58,355 nt of DNA from Heterostelium multicystogenum (lineage: Eukaryota; Evosea; Eumycetozoa; Acytosteliales; Acytosteliaceae): the NCBI GenBank assembly GCA_003667245.1, contig RCNN01000175.1:1-58355 (forward strand), given 5' to 3'. A program made the position numbers and the translations under genes. Position 1 is the stretch's first letter. Each line of letters opens with the position of its first letter. The notes below the pieces were generated by a model. That model had not been told where the DNA came from and searched no databases. It saw only the letters and a program-made list of their open reading frames with translations. Positions 46,187 through 55,480 of the stretch are shown here, piece after piece.

Positions 46187-46221
46187 CGTTACTCGGAACC
46201 GTAAAACGTCTCCAAGTAACG
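46187..46221. repeat. inverted repeat upstream of the recombinase
   Basis: CGTTACTCGG (46187-46196) and CCAAGTAACG (46212-46221) are complementary except one base, with a 15-bp spacer. This is close to the layout of tyrosine-recombinase core sites (two inverted arms around a short spacer), and it lies 21 bp from the recombinase start. Operator use is the alternative. Confidence 0.4.
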
Positions 46222-46353
46222 TATCAGATGCAGACTATTGTCGCCAGAAATCTTCGTTCGATACCCGTGTTGACCTATTCGGAAACGGACGTTGCTGAGT
46301 TCGTCATCGATCCATCGGCGAGCGCATCACCCGCTGCGAGTGATCTGCCAGCT

Positions 46354-46590
46354 GTGACCTAAAAAGAGTCGGCGTGTCTGGGTATTTGTCGGCGGAGTAG
46401 GGCGGTGCTGCTGCCGAGTGTCACATGTGACCTAAAGGGGGTATTGGCTCCCGAAAGCCCTGTATCTGCGGCATCTCGCACTGGCTATAGGGATGGTCAC
46501 AGGTGACCTATTTGGCGGGCAGAAGGGATTTTAGGTCACCTAAGACCTATATGGGTGTGGGTTGGTGTTGAGTGGTGGGTCACTTCTGAC
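46354..46590 (+). promoter_or_regulatory. five GGTCAC/GTGACC sites before the dotD operon
   Basis: GTGACCTAAA (46354), the palindromic GTCACATGTGACCTAA (46420-46435), GGTCACAGGTGACCTA (46495-46510, preceded by CTATAGGG), TTAGGTCACCTAA (46531-46543) and GGTCACTTCTGAC (46578-46590). The 46167-46692 gap has no gene and consists largely of these sites and the promoter. They match the cluster at 40732-40830. Confidence 0.65.
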
Positions 46591-46609
46591 TATCATTGTC
46601 TTATCGTTC

Positions 46610-46629
46610 GACTTTCGTTGATGTATAGT
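46610..46629 (+). promoter_or_regulatory. GACTTTCGTT-N4-TATAGT promoter element of the dotD operon
   Basis: GACTTTCGTT (46610-46619), GATG, TATAGT (46624-46629), then GCGCTAAA. The 10-mer, spacer and following GCTAA match the SNF2 helicase element. The dotD ATG is 64 nt downstream. The operator cluster lies immediately upstream. Confidence 0.65.
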
Positions 46630-46692
46630 CGTGCGCTAAAGCGTTGTTTTCCTGTAAGGAGCGCTTTATCCATCAACCAACGAGCAGATACG

Positions 46693-47182
46693 ATGAAGAA
46701 CCGAGTGATTGCTGGCTCTCTGCTTGTCGCTACGTTGTTGTCCGGGTGCGCTGGGACTGGCCGTGGTGGCGACAAGAGCTACAGCGACGACCCCGCTTAC
46801 CAGAAGCTCCAGGAAACAGCGAAGAACATCCAGCAGTCGCTCACGCAGCTTGCTGAAGCTGAGCAGTACGAGAAGATGAAGAACCGGCCTTCGCAGCCGC
46901 GGATCTATGCTCAGATCCGCGGCATGGAGCAGGTCGTGACCATGCCCTGGCACGGCTCTCTCGAACAGGCGGTGAGCAAGCTCGCATCGTTCTCCGGCTA
47001 CGAAGTGAAGTTCATGGGTAAACCGCCGGCTGTTCCGATCCTTGTGGCAGATCGGCGAGTCCCCCGCGAGCATTTCTGACCATCTGCGTAACGTCGGCAT
47101 CCAGGCCGGTGTGCGTGCGGACATCGTAGTGAATCCTTCGCTTCGTGTTGTGGAAGTGAGGTACACCGATGGCGCCGTTTAA
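46693..47182 (+). CDS. dotD: DotD (TraH)-like outer-membrane lipoprotein, one frameshift
   Basis: Lipoprotein of the Dot/Icm outer-membrane core, needed with DotC to place DotH. Start ATG 46693 (MKNRVIAGSLLVATLLSGC) with lipobox LLSGC. After a coiled-coil stretch the N0-like domain follows (MPWHGSLEQAVSKLASFSGY, then VKFMGKPPAVPILV); a break near 47045 leads to QIGESPASISDHLRNVG and VRYTDGAV at 47182. Overlaps dotC by 14 bp. About 162 residues, the usual DotD length. Confidence 0.8.
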
Positions 47183-47980
47183 GTGTGGTCTTTTGGCTGC
47201 TTGCCTGTTGGCCGCGTCTGGCGCATTCGCCGGACAGGATGCTCCGCCGCCGGACTTGTCGGGCGTCCTCACTGGAAGCACCAATGCAGCTCATGAATCG
47301 AGTATTGAAAGCGACATTCCGGCTATCCGTCTCAGCTCGTTGAAAGAAGCGGCTTTGGGATATGGCGTTCGAAGCGGTTTGGCTCGTCGATCCTATGAGA
47401 TTGGCAAAATGCTGAGTGCCAACGAGTCGCTTCTCGACGGCATTTTTAATTTTGCCGCGCTAGTTCTTGAGCGAAATGTAATGCCCCCGGTTCTGTCCTA
47501 CGGTCAAGTAAGTTTGAACTTGCCTGACACCGAAACTATCCGCGTCGCTGACGCTACTTACCGCATTGAGAGCCAAGCAAGATTTGTTACTGCGCCGACT
47601 AACTGGCGCGATTACTTGCTGCACGACTTCCAATATCAAGTAGAAGTCCCGGCCACGAGCCTGTTGCCGAAAAATGACGCCGAAAAGAAAGTATGGGAGA
47701 AATATGTCTCCCAAGGCTGGGATATCGGTTTTCAAACAAGCTGATGAAATATTCGGTCAGTCGTTGGCTCGCTTGGAACGAGATTACAAAGGTATGGTTT
47801 CTTTATAAGAGCCTTCTTGCCAAGGGCATGATTAGCAAGCCCTATGTTGCCGAGTCGAAGATGGGCGTTACCGGAAATGGGAACGAAATCAATATCAATG
47901 ATCGAGTTCTTCGTATTACGGCGAAGCCGCAGCTGCAAACCAATCCGGCGATCTGGAAGCCGGTGGCGGTGCCGAGATGA
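47169..47980 (+). CDS. dotC: DotC (TraI)-like outer-membrane protein, frameshifted
   Basis: Start ATG 47169 within the dotD end (MAPFKCGLLAACLLAAS, signal peptide with Cys). IPAIRLSSLKEAALGYGVRSG, RSYEIGKMLSANESLLDGIFNF and NWRDYLLHDF are the conserved DotC blocks. Breaks near 47735 and 47810 lead to KQADEIFGQSLARLERDYKG and then SLLAKGMISKPYVAES, with the end WKPVAVPR at 47980 (ATGA overlap with dotB). Corrected length about 270 residues. DotC pairs with DotD and DotH in the outer-membrane core. Confidence 0.8.
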
Positions 47981-49184
47981 GCTCCGTGACCGTTGCTCGT
48001 GATCGGCTGACCGGCTATCTCATGAAAGGGGAGGCGGCTCGCTTCAACGATGCCGATTTCGACCAGGTGCTCATCCATGCAATGGACATGGAAGCGTCTG
48101 ATGTCTACTTCAAGACTTCCCGCCCGGTGGTTGCCCGGGTGCATGGGCGACTGGTTCGCCTCACTACCAGGCCGCTGCAGCATGCTGAGGTGGTTTCGTC
48201 TGGTGGTGCTGATGTACGGGGCTAACGCCGAGGTTGAACTTCGCAAGGGTACGCCGTTGGACCAGGCCTTCTCAGTGAAGGTCAACCGCGAGAAAGACTA
48301 CCGTTTCCGCTGGTGTGCCACCGGCGTTCGCATTGATGGTGCTTTCGGCATCTCCGTGATCATGCGGGAGCTGAAAGAAGTTCCGCCTGCAGCGCGAGAG
48401 GAGGAGTACCACGCGGATCTCTGGCGGGCTCTGTTCCCACTGCAGGGTCTTGTCTTCATCACGGGGGAAACCGGCGCCGGCAAGACGACGACGCTCGCCT
48501 CGTGGATTCGCAAGATCGCCGAGGATCCCGAGTCCGACACGCACATTGTCTCGTTTGAGGCGCCGATCGAGTACCGCTTGGACTCCCTGGCAACCACGTC
48601 CTGTGAGATCGACCAGTCTGACGTGCCGGCCGACGTCGCTTCGTTCGCTCTGGGAGTCGTTAACGCACTGCGTCGCGATCCAGACGTAATCCTGGTAGGT
48701 GAGTCGCGGGACGCCGAAACCATCAAGGCGGCGGTGCTCGCAGCGCAAACGGGTCACCTCGTCCTCAGCACTCTTCATAGCAACAGCGTACAGACCACTT
48801 TCCTGCGGTTGATCCAGGCCTGCCCGGTCGAGGAGCTCTACTCGATCATGGGGGCTGTGATCGGGAACATCGAAATCATCGTCTGCCAGCGCTTGGTGCG
48901 CTCCACAGATGGTCGTCGTTGCGCTGTGCGGGAACACCTGGTGTTCAACAGCTACATCCGCAACGAGCTGCTCAAAAACGGCCGCAACCAACATCTCGCT
49001 TCTGCCGTATCGCGCCGGCCAGCTGCTGGCCCAGTTCGGCCAGTCGATGTTGCAGGACGCGGAACGTCTGCACGCGGAAGGACGCATCGATCAAACGCAG
49101 GTGGATCTGTTCCGGGCGGAGGGCGAGGCGGCCGAGGCGACCTCGCAGGCGCCGTTCGGTGTGCTGGAGGTGGCTCATGCCTAG
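47977..49184 (+). CDS. dotB: DotB (TraJ) secretion ATPase, frameshifted
   Basis: PilT-like hexameric ATPase that cycles to the cytoplasmic side of the Dot/Icm channel. Start ATG 47977 (MSSVTVARDRLTG). N-terminal domain with MEASDVYFKTSRPVVARVHG; a break near 48200 leads to AFSVKVNREKDYRFRW. Walker A GETGAGKTTTLAS (near 48470), HIVSFEAPIEYRL (Asp box), VNALRRDPDVILVGESRD (Walker B), TGHLVLSTLHSNS (His box). A second break near 48990 leads to LLPYRAGQLLAQFGQS and the stop at 49184. Length about 402 codons, close to DotB (377). Confidence 0.88.
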
Positions 49185-49446
49185 AAAAAACGAATGGCGT
49201 AATACCGCCCTCACGGTGCGGTTCTTCATTTTCGATGCACGGGCGGCGTTCCCGTTTGCTTTGGCTCTTATGCACATTCGGCCGTGGACGATGGGCGCAG
49301 CGCTCGCAGTGTTTGTGCTTTTCGGGGTGCTGGAGTGGCTTGGAATTTCAATGGTGGTGGCTTTACGCGCCCTGCGCAGTTGGATCGCCGGGCCGGTTCG
49401 GTACGGCGTTGCGTGGTGGCACAAGCCGCAAAGAAAAATCAAATAA
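49177..49446 (+). CDS. icmT: IcmT (TraK) small membrane protein, 89 aa
   Basis: Intact; start ATG 49177 overlaps the dotB stop by 8 bp. A basic head (MPRKNEWRNTALTVRFFIF) with the WRNTALTVRFF motif usual in IcmT, then two hydrophobic helices (ARAAFPFALALMHI and TMGAALAVFVLFGVLEWLG) and a basic tail. IcmT is required for transfer through the Dot/Icm channel. Order dotD-dotC-dotB-icmT matches traH-traI-traJ-traK of IncI plasmids. Confidence 0.88.
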   Translation: MPRKNEWRNTALTVRFFIFDARAAFPFALALMHIRPWTMGAALAVFVLFGVLEWLGISMVVALRALRSWIAGPVRYGVAWWHKPQRKIK

Positions 49447-49453
49447 GGGGAGC

Positions 49454-50592
49454 ATGATGGCTTCGAAAAACAATTCTCCGGCCGCGGTCGGAGCTGATGA
49501 TGTAGTACTCGCGGTAGTAGATGACGGCTTCCGCCAGATGAAAGGGCTGGCGAGCGACGCGCTGATCGCGCATCCATCTCTGGCCCGGGCAGGCTTCACC
49601 TTGTCCCTGATCGGCGGTGGCGACGGGGATGCAGGCTTGGGCGGCTACCAGACCAGCGGGCGCGAGTACACCGTGGATCCGCAAATCGACGGCGAAGACA
49701 CTCGCTTCGATGATTTCTCGACCAGCGAAATCAACCGCGTCCTAGTGCACCACACGCTCCATTCGCTCGGGCTTTCTGGAAAACGAGTGGTATTGGCCAC
49801 CGGCCTGCCGTTTCAGTCGTTCTTTGTTGCCGGCAGCAGCGAGCCCAACCAATCCCTCATCGATCGCAAGATGGCGAACCTCTCCGAACCCGTCGAACCG
49901 CTGGGCGGGTTGCAGCCCATCCAGATCATCCAGCAGCGGGTGACGGCACAAGGCCTGGTGGCCTACATCGACTACGTCGTCGACGACAACGGCAATTTCA
50001 AGTCCGATGTTGAGATGGACGCTCCCGTTGCCGTTATCGACATCGGTGGGCGCACTACTGACTGTGTCACCGTCTATGGCGGCGGCAAGCTTGATCACGT
50101 GGGGTCCGGTACCGGTGTGGTGGGCATCAGCAATGTCTACGACATCATCGAGAACGAGCTCAAACGTAAGTTCGGTGCCAGCAAGATCCGCCTCTCCACG
50201 CTGGAGCACGGTTGCCCGGCACCGCAACATCCGCCTCAGAGGTCTGCAGCACGATGTCGGCGACATCGTCGACGCTGCGGTAGCCGAGATCTCGCAACAG
50301 ATCATCCGCGAATCTAAGCGCCGGATTGGCGATGCCGCCGAGATGCAGGCGGTGATCCTGGTGGGCGGCGGTGCTGCTCTCATGTCCAACTGCTTGAAAG
50401 AAGCCTTCCCGCACCTGCTCGTACCGACGCGCCCGGAGTTTTCCCAACGCTCGCGGAATGCTCAAGTACCTGAAGATGGAAATCGATGTCGATGCGCTTC
50501 TCCAGGAGCTAGCCGGGAAGTCCCCTGCAGAGCAGCAGCGGGTGATCCAGGCCCTGGAGGCAATCGCGGACTCCTCGGGGCAGGAGGCCTGA
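49454..50592 (+). CDS. stbA: StbA/ParM actin-like segregation ATPase, frameshifted
   Basis: Start ATG 49454 (MMASKNNSPAAVGADD) behind AAGGGG. Actin/Hsp70 fold motifs: DGFRQMKGLASD (phosphate 1), VAVIDIGGRTTDCVTVYG (phosphate 2, near 50030) and AVILVGGGAALMS (adenosine, near 50350). Breaks near 50210 and 50440; the last part reads ARGMLKYLKMEIDVDALLQE and ends SSGQEA at 50592. About 380 codons. ParM-like filaments push plasmid copies apart. It is encoded between the secretion ATPase cluster and the pilus operon. Confidence 0.82.
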
Positions 50593-50595
50593 TTC

Positions 50596-51042
50596 ATGGC
50601 CAGGACGACCAGCAAGAGTTGGGAGCGTTACGGGCGGAGATTTCTTCTCCGCCTCTCCTTCAAGCGTCCTGCCGAGCTGGCTGTTATGGATGAGTTCGAT
50701 CGCCGATCAGCCGAGCTCGGTAAACCTGACAAGGAGTACCTAAAGCTGTGCCTCTCCGTGGGAAATCAAATCCTTTCGGCAAAGGCTTTAGGCTCTGTTA
50801 GTGTTGCGTTATCAAACAACGAAAGTAATAATACGCAAAAAGACGAAGTGCGATTTTCAAGCAATGAAAGTCGCGTGGAAACCACTGTTGTGGAGCAGCA
50901 GCAAGCCCAGGAGCCGGAGCCACCGAGCGTGCCCCGGAACGCTGCTCAGCAGGAGCGGGAGGCGACACCTCCACCTGCTGCCGAGCAGGGCAGGGCACCG
51001 TCCGCCAAGGGTCTCCTTGGTGGGCTCATGAGGCACGGCTAG
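50596..51042 (+). CDS. stbB: StbB/ParR-like partner protein, 148 aa
   Basis: Intact, starts MARTTSKSWERYGRRFLLRL three bases after the stbA stop. A basic N-terminal region (RRFLLRLSFKRPAELAV) that could hold a ribbon-helix-helix, followed by helices (MDEFDRRSAELGKPDKEYLKL), a Ser/Asn-rich middle and a Gln/Pro tail ending GLLGGLMRHG. Its size and position are those of the centromere-binding partner of StbA/ParM. The DNA site it would bind is not evident. Confidence 0.6.
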   Translation: MARTTSKSWERYGRRFLLRLSFKRPAELAVMDEFDRRSAELGKPDKEYLKLCLSVGNQILSAKALGSVSVALSNNESNNTQKDEVRFSSNESRVETTVVEQQQAQEPEPPSVPRNAAQQEREATPPPAAEQGRAPSAKGLLGGLMRHG

Positions 51043-51069
51043 ACACAAGACATAGGGGCTTCAAGGCGG

Positions 51070-51912
51070 ATGAAAAAATTAGTTTTGATTGCAGCGGCGA
51101 TGGCGATATTGCCCGTTGCTGCTCATGCGGGTTTCTTCGTCACGGAGGAGCCTCCGGTGCGACCGGCGCCGTCTCCTGCTGTGCCGGCGGCGATGAGCCG
51201 TCCTGCATCCGCTGCGGTAGCCACTGCAGCGCCGCCGACGGCCGTAATTCAGCCAGGCGCGACTACCGGCCTGTCGGTTGCATCGGTGCCGGCTGCAAAC
51301 GTCGGCGGCTTTACCCTTCTGGCTGTCACCTTCGTTGGGCAGCCCTCCGGGGAGGTAGAGATTCGCCGCGGCTTCGGTCGCCAAGTGCGGATCACCGAAG
51401 CGCTGAAGCAGATTGCGCCGGTGGGTTGGCATGGGTACCTGAAAGCGGAAATGGTTGGCCGTGTCGACAAAGGCAAATTGGTCGACTGGCGTGGTGGCCG
51501 GCGCTGGGTGGAGGTCCTCGACATTCTGGCAACCGAGCAGGGTCTCTCTGCAGAGGTCGACTGGAACAAGCGCGAGATCTTCATCGGCGAGAAACGCCCG
51601 GTGTACGCGCCGGCAACTGCTGTAGCAGCGGCCAAGGTGCCGCCCCCGCCTCCGCCGAAACCTCAGTGGGTGGCCAAGCCGGGCAGCACGCTTAAAACCT
51701 CCGTCCAGGAGTGGGGCAAAAAGGCTGGTTGGGACGTGGTGTGGAACGCCGACTACGACTACCCCATCAAGGCCTCGCTCACTTTCGAAGGGTCTTTCCT
51801 AGACGCCATTACCACGCTGTTCCGGAGCTACGAGAAGGCTGAAAAGCCGTTCTGGGTCGACGTGTACCAGAAGCAAACTCCGCCCGTCCTGGCCATCTCA
51901 GCGAGAAACTGA
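51070..51912 (+). CDS. pilL: PilL/TcpQ-domain protein of the thin pilus, 280 aa
   Basis: Intact. Signal peptide MKKLVLIAAAMAILPVAAHA, then a low-complexity Ala/Pro/Ser linker, a first domain (EIRRGFGRQVRITEALKQIAP) and a proline-rich hinge (VPPPPPPKPQWV). The C-terminal TcpQ-like domain contains LKTSVQEWGKKAGWDVVWNADYDY and FEGSFLDAITTLF. TcpQ/PilL proteins help assemble the secretin in the outer membrane. First gene of the pil operon. Confidence 0.75.
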   Translation: MKKLVLIAAAMAILPVAAHAGFFVTEEPPVRPAPSPAVPAAMSRPASAAVATAAPPTAVIQPGATTGLSVASVPAANVGGFTLLAVTFVGQPSGEVEIRRGFGRQVRITEALKQIAPVGWHGYLKAEMVGRVDKGKLVDWRGGRRWVEVLDILATEQGLSAEVDWNKREIFIGEKRPVYAPATAVAAAKVPPPPPPKPQWVAKPGSTLKTSVQEWGKKAGWDVVWNADYDYPIKASLTFEGSFLDAITTLFRSYEKAEKPFWVDVYQKQTPPVLAISARN

Positions 51913-51914
51913 AC

Positions 51915-53607
51915 ATGAATTTGAAGCCTTTGATCGCGAGCTTCCTGCTCGTCGCCGCAAGCGGCTGCACGATCAGCAATGTCAACGACACCATGCGCCG
52001 TGCCGAGGATGCGAGCGAGTCGGCCGAAGGCCTCGCCGCCAGTATGCGGTCGCGCCAGGATACGCCGGCAAGGCCAACCGTTCGCTACTCCGACACTCCG
52101 TGGGTATCGACTCGCCCAATCAACCTGAAGATCGACGGGATCCCGGACGCGCTTAACTGCGACATCACCTACTCGCCGACGGCCGACGTCGACATTTTTC
52201 AGGTCGGTCAGGAGATCACAAAATGGTGTGGCATACCGGTTCGTGTCACTCCGGATGTGACCCTGACAGGCAGTAGCGCTTCTAGCTTCTCGCTGCCTCC
52301 GCTGGGCGAGCAACAGGGCTCCGCCGCCAATCCTGGCGGCGCCATGGGGCTTCCGCCGCTGCCGGCACTGCCCCAGGGGGGCTCGGCATTGGGGGCATCG
52401 TCCGGTGGCCGCAATTTGTCTATCAGCGGATTAAAGTGGAAGGGCGGCCCGGCCAAGGGGCTGCTCGATATGGCTACCGTGCGTCTGGGACTCTCCTGGA
52501 AGTATAGCGCTGCGGAAAACCTGGTCACTATCTTCTACGTCGACACCAAGACGTTCCGCCTGTATGCAATCCCTTCGGTCACCGACATGACTTCTGTCGT
52601 GTCTTCAGGAACCACTTCTGCTGCTGGGGTAAGCAACTCCGGTACCAGCAACTCAGGCAGTGGCGGTGGGATATCGGGCAACTCCGGCAGTTCGCAGTCC
52701 ACCGGCGTCACTATCAACACTGATATCACCAAGGATATCGGAAACAGTGTTCAGTCGATGCTCACTCCGGGCGTGGGCCGAATGTCGATGTCTAGCTCCA
52801 CCGGCACGATGACGGTAACGGACACGCCTGAAGTGCTTGCCCGTGTCGGCGACTTCCTGAACGGCGAAAACAGCAACATCACCAAGCAGGTCCTTCTCAA
52901 CGTCAAAGTCCTGAGCGTGACCTTGACCGACAAGGATGACCTCGGCATCGACTGGAATCTGGTCTACACGGCCGTAAACGGCAAGTGGGGCATCGGCTGG
53001 AAGAACGTCACCCAGGCGGATGCTGCAGCAGTACAAGGCTCGGTCAGCATCCTCGACACAAGCAGCCAATGGGCTGGATCGAATTTGCTGGTTAAGGCGT
53101 TGGCCCAGCAAGGTCGTGTATCGACTATTACCAGCCCATCCGTCACCACGCTGAACCTGCAGCCAGTGCCTGTCCAGGTCGCTCGCCAGACGAGCTACCT
53201 GGCCAGCATTCAGACCACCAATACGGCTGACGTAGGTTCGACCACTTCGCTGACTCCTGGGACCGTCACGTCCGGCTTCAACATGAACCTGCTTCCCTAC
53301 GTGATGCCGGGTAAAGAGCTACTGCTGCGCTACTCGATCAACCTCAGTGCGCTGAAGCAAATCCGCCAGGTCTCCAGCGGCGACAACACCATCGAGATTC
53401 CCGAGGTCGACAACCGAATTTTCTCGCAGATGGTCAAGCTGCGGTCCGGTGAGACGTTGGTTCTTTCGGGCTTCGAGCAGTCCGTGGACAACGGCAGCAA
53501 AGGCAGGCGTTGGTAGCGCGAGCAACTGGCTGATGGGCGGTAGCCTCAAGCGTGACAACAGCAAGGACGTCATCGTCGTCCTGATCACTCCGATCGTGGA
53601 AGGTTGA
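51915..53607 (+). CDS. pilN: PilN secretin lipoprotein, one frameshift near the end
   Basis: Outer-membrane pore of the R64-type IVB pilus. Start ATG 51915, two bases after pilL stop (MNLKPLIASFLLVAASGC, lipobox AASGC). N-domains include DTPWVSTRPINLKIDGIPDA; a Ser/Gly-rich loop (SNSGTSNSGSGGG...) follows, then the secretin core LLNVKVLSVTLTDKDDLGID, GRVSTITSPSVTTLN and MVKLRSGETLVLSGFEQS. A break near 53505 leads to KAGVGSASNWLMGGSL and ITPIVEG at 53607. About 564 codons, as in PilN of R64. Confidence 0.9.
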
Positions 53608-53609
53608 GC

Positions 53610-54953
53610 ATGGGCCCGATGGAGGATGAGGTCATCTCGACGCCGGTCACCGTGACAACGGTGAACGGACAGAGCTTCGTCAGCGGCCTTTTCTGGCAGC
53701 CACTGAGCAAGCCGCGGGCCTACATGCAAGAGGCCCGGGAGATCGGAAAGCGCGAGAAGATGGACATCGTGGCGATTCGTCACGGGAGCATCATCCAGGC
53801 GGGTTTCGTCTCGAAGAACGCTGGTGTGACCAAGGGCATGTACAGCCTGGCCGCTGCGCTAGCAGGAGCCTTGGGTGAGTCCTGGCTTGGCGTGTTTGCC
53901 CTTGGTGCCGAGCGCTACGCGCTGGTCGGCGTGAAAGATGGTGCGATCCTTCCGGGTTGCGACATCGTGGGTGATCAAGTCGAGATTCAGGAAAAACTGC
54001 AGATCTTCCAGGCGTTCTTTACCGACGAGAACGACAAATTCTTTTCTCCACCCGAGTTTGGGTTTTCCAACAACGAGCTCTACCTCGACAAGGTGCTGGT
54101 AGCATCCAGCCTCAAGAAAGAGTACCGGCTCAAGCAGCTGACCTTCGGCCTGACCTCGAAGGAGTGGGGCGTTGTCGGCGTACTGGGCGTCCTTGCCCTG
54201 GTCGGCGCTGTTGTGTTCTTCCAGTGGAAGGCCGCGGAAGAAAAGCGGATCCGTGAGGAACGGATCCGCATTGCAGAAGAGCAACGCCTTGAGCTGGAGC
54301 GCCTGAACGAAAAAGCCCAGCAGGAACAGTCGCTGCAGGCTCTCGAACACCCGTGGGCGAAGATGGCCGAGGTTGATGGCTTTTGGCGCGTCTGCTTTGC
54401 CCAGGTCACCAAGCTCCCTCTGGCTTTCGACGGCTGGGTGTTCCAGTCCGCCCGTTGTTCTTTCGACAAGGTCGACGTCACCTACTCGCGCACGGGGAAC
54501 GCCACGGTAGGCGATTTCATCATCGGCGCTGCCCCACGTTTTCCTGCCGCCGAGCCCGCCTTCTTCGAAGAGGGTCAGGCGGCAGCTGTACATGTGCCTC
54601 TCGACATGGGGGTAGGCGGCGATGAGGACCTGGAGCAGATGAATCCGCTGCTGAACAGGTTCTCCTCTCATTTCCAACGTCTCGGCTTGAAGCCCGTCAT
54701 CAACGAGAAGGCCACAGAAGAGCAGCGGCAGGTGATGCCCGGCGAGGATCCGAACGATCCAAACGCGCCGAAGAAGCCCGAGCCGTTCTGGCGCACGTTC
54801 ACCTTCAGCTATGAGTCGCCGCGGGCGCCGAACGAAACGCTGTCTGGGCTTGCTGGTCCTGGGCTTCGACTGACCGAGATTTCGGTAAACCTCAACTTCG
54901 AATCGGCCCAACTGACCTGGAAGGTCGATGGAGAGATCTATGCCCAAAAATAA
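53610..54953 (+). CDS. pilO: PilO2/TcpD-like pilin accessory protein, 447 aa
   Basis: Intact, start ATG 53610 (MGPMEDEVISTPVTVT). A cytoplasmic part, one transmembrane helix (WGVVGVLGVLALVGAVVFFQW, about 190-210) with a charged coiled coil behind it (EEKRIREERIRIAEEQRLELE), then a periplasmic beta domain. This is the layout of R64 PilO, which links the inner-membrane platform with the secretin. The gene overlaps pilP by 14 bp. Confidence 0.82.
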   Translation: MGPMEDEVISTPVTVTTVNGQSFVSGLFWQPLSKPRAYMQEAREIGKREKMDIVAIRHGSIIQAGFVSKNAGVTKGMYSLAAALAGALGESWLGVFALGAERYALVGVKDGAILPGCDIVGDQVEIQEKLQIFQAFFTDENDKFFSPPEFGFSNNELYLDKVLVASSLKKEYRLKQLTFGLTSKEWGVVGVLGVLALVGAVVFFQWKAAEEKRIREERIRIAEEQRLELERLNEKAQQEQSLQALEHPWAKMAEVDGFWRVCFAQVTKLPLAFDGWVFQSARCSFDKVDVTYSRTGNATVGDFIIGAAPRFPAAEPAFFEEGQAAAVHVPLDMGVGGDEDLEQMNPLLNRFSSHFQRLGLKPVINEKATEEQRQVMPGEDPNDPNAPKKPEPFWRTFTFSYESPRAPNETLSGLAGPGLRLTEISVNLNFESAQLTWKVDGEIYAQK

Positions 54954-55461
54954 GATGCCTGCTGCGATCGTAATCGCAATGTTGGTCGTATCGTCCAGTG
55001 CGCTCGCTGCCGACGCAACCGTGGGCGACCTGACTCAACTGCAGGGGCAGGTGCTGCTCAAGAAAGCGCAAGTCGACCTGGCCAGGCAGGAAGATGAGCT
55101 GCGCAAGCTCAATGGCGGCAGCGCCGGCGGGGTCCCGATGGGGTTGTCGTCGGGCGGCCTCGCTGACGCAGGTACTCCATCGGTTCGATCTGTAGCGGGT
55201 GTCAACGGCAAGCTTTACGCGACGTTTGTTTATTCCTCGGGGATCACGGCCGATGCTGCAGCCGGGGAAACTATTCCCGGCGGATTCAAGGTCGTACACG
55301 TCACCGTGGACAAGGTGGAGCTGCAGAAAGGAGGTCGACGGTTCCAGGTGGGCTTCGCCTCGCACGCACCGTCGGCAGGTGTCGCTAACGGCATGAATCC
55401 TGGGATGGGGCAGCCTGGATACGGCGTACCTCAGCCGATGCTTCCTGGCTTGAATCCGTAA
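54940..55461 (+). CDS. pilP: PilP pilus assembly protein, 173 aa
   Basis: Intact. Start ATG 54940 (MPKNKMPAAIVIAMLVVSSSALA), behind GGAGAG; signal peptide. The mature part begins with a coiled coil (LTQLQGQVLLKKAQVDLARQEDELRKLNGG), followed by a beta domain (GGFKVVHVTVDKVEL) and a Gly/Pro/Met-rich end. This is the form of R64 PilP, a periplasmic bridge between inner platform and secretin. Confidence 0.78.
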   Translation: MPKNKMPAAIVIAMLVVSSSALAADATVGDLTQLQGQVLLKKAQVDLARQEDELRKLNGGSAGGVPMGLSSGGLADAGTPSVRSVAGVNGKLYATFVYSSGITADAAAGETIPGGFKVVHVTVDKVELQKGGRRFQVGFASHAPSAGVANGMNPGMGQPGYGVPQPMLPGLNP

Positions 55462-55480
55462 AGGGGCACGGAGAGAGCAT

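Noticed and set aside
53859..54947. Minus-strand open frame of 362 codons
   Set aside because: Antisense to pilO, which has the expected membrane helix and operon position.
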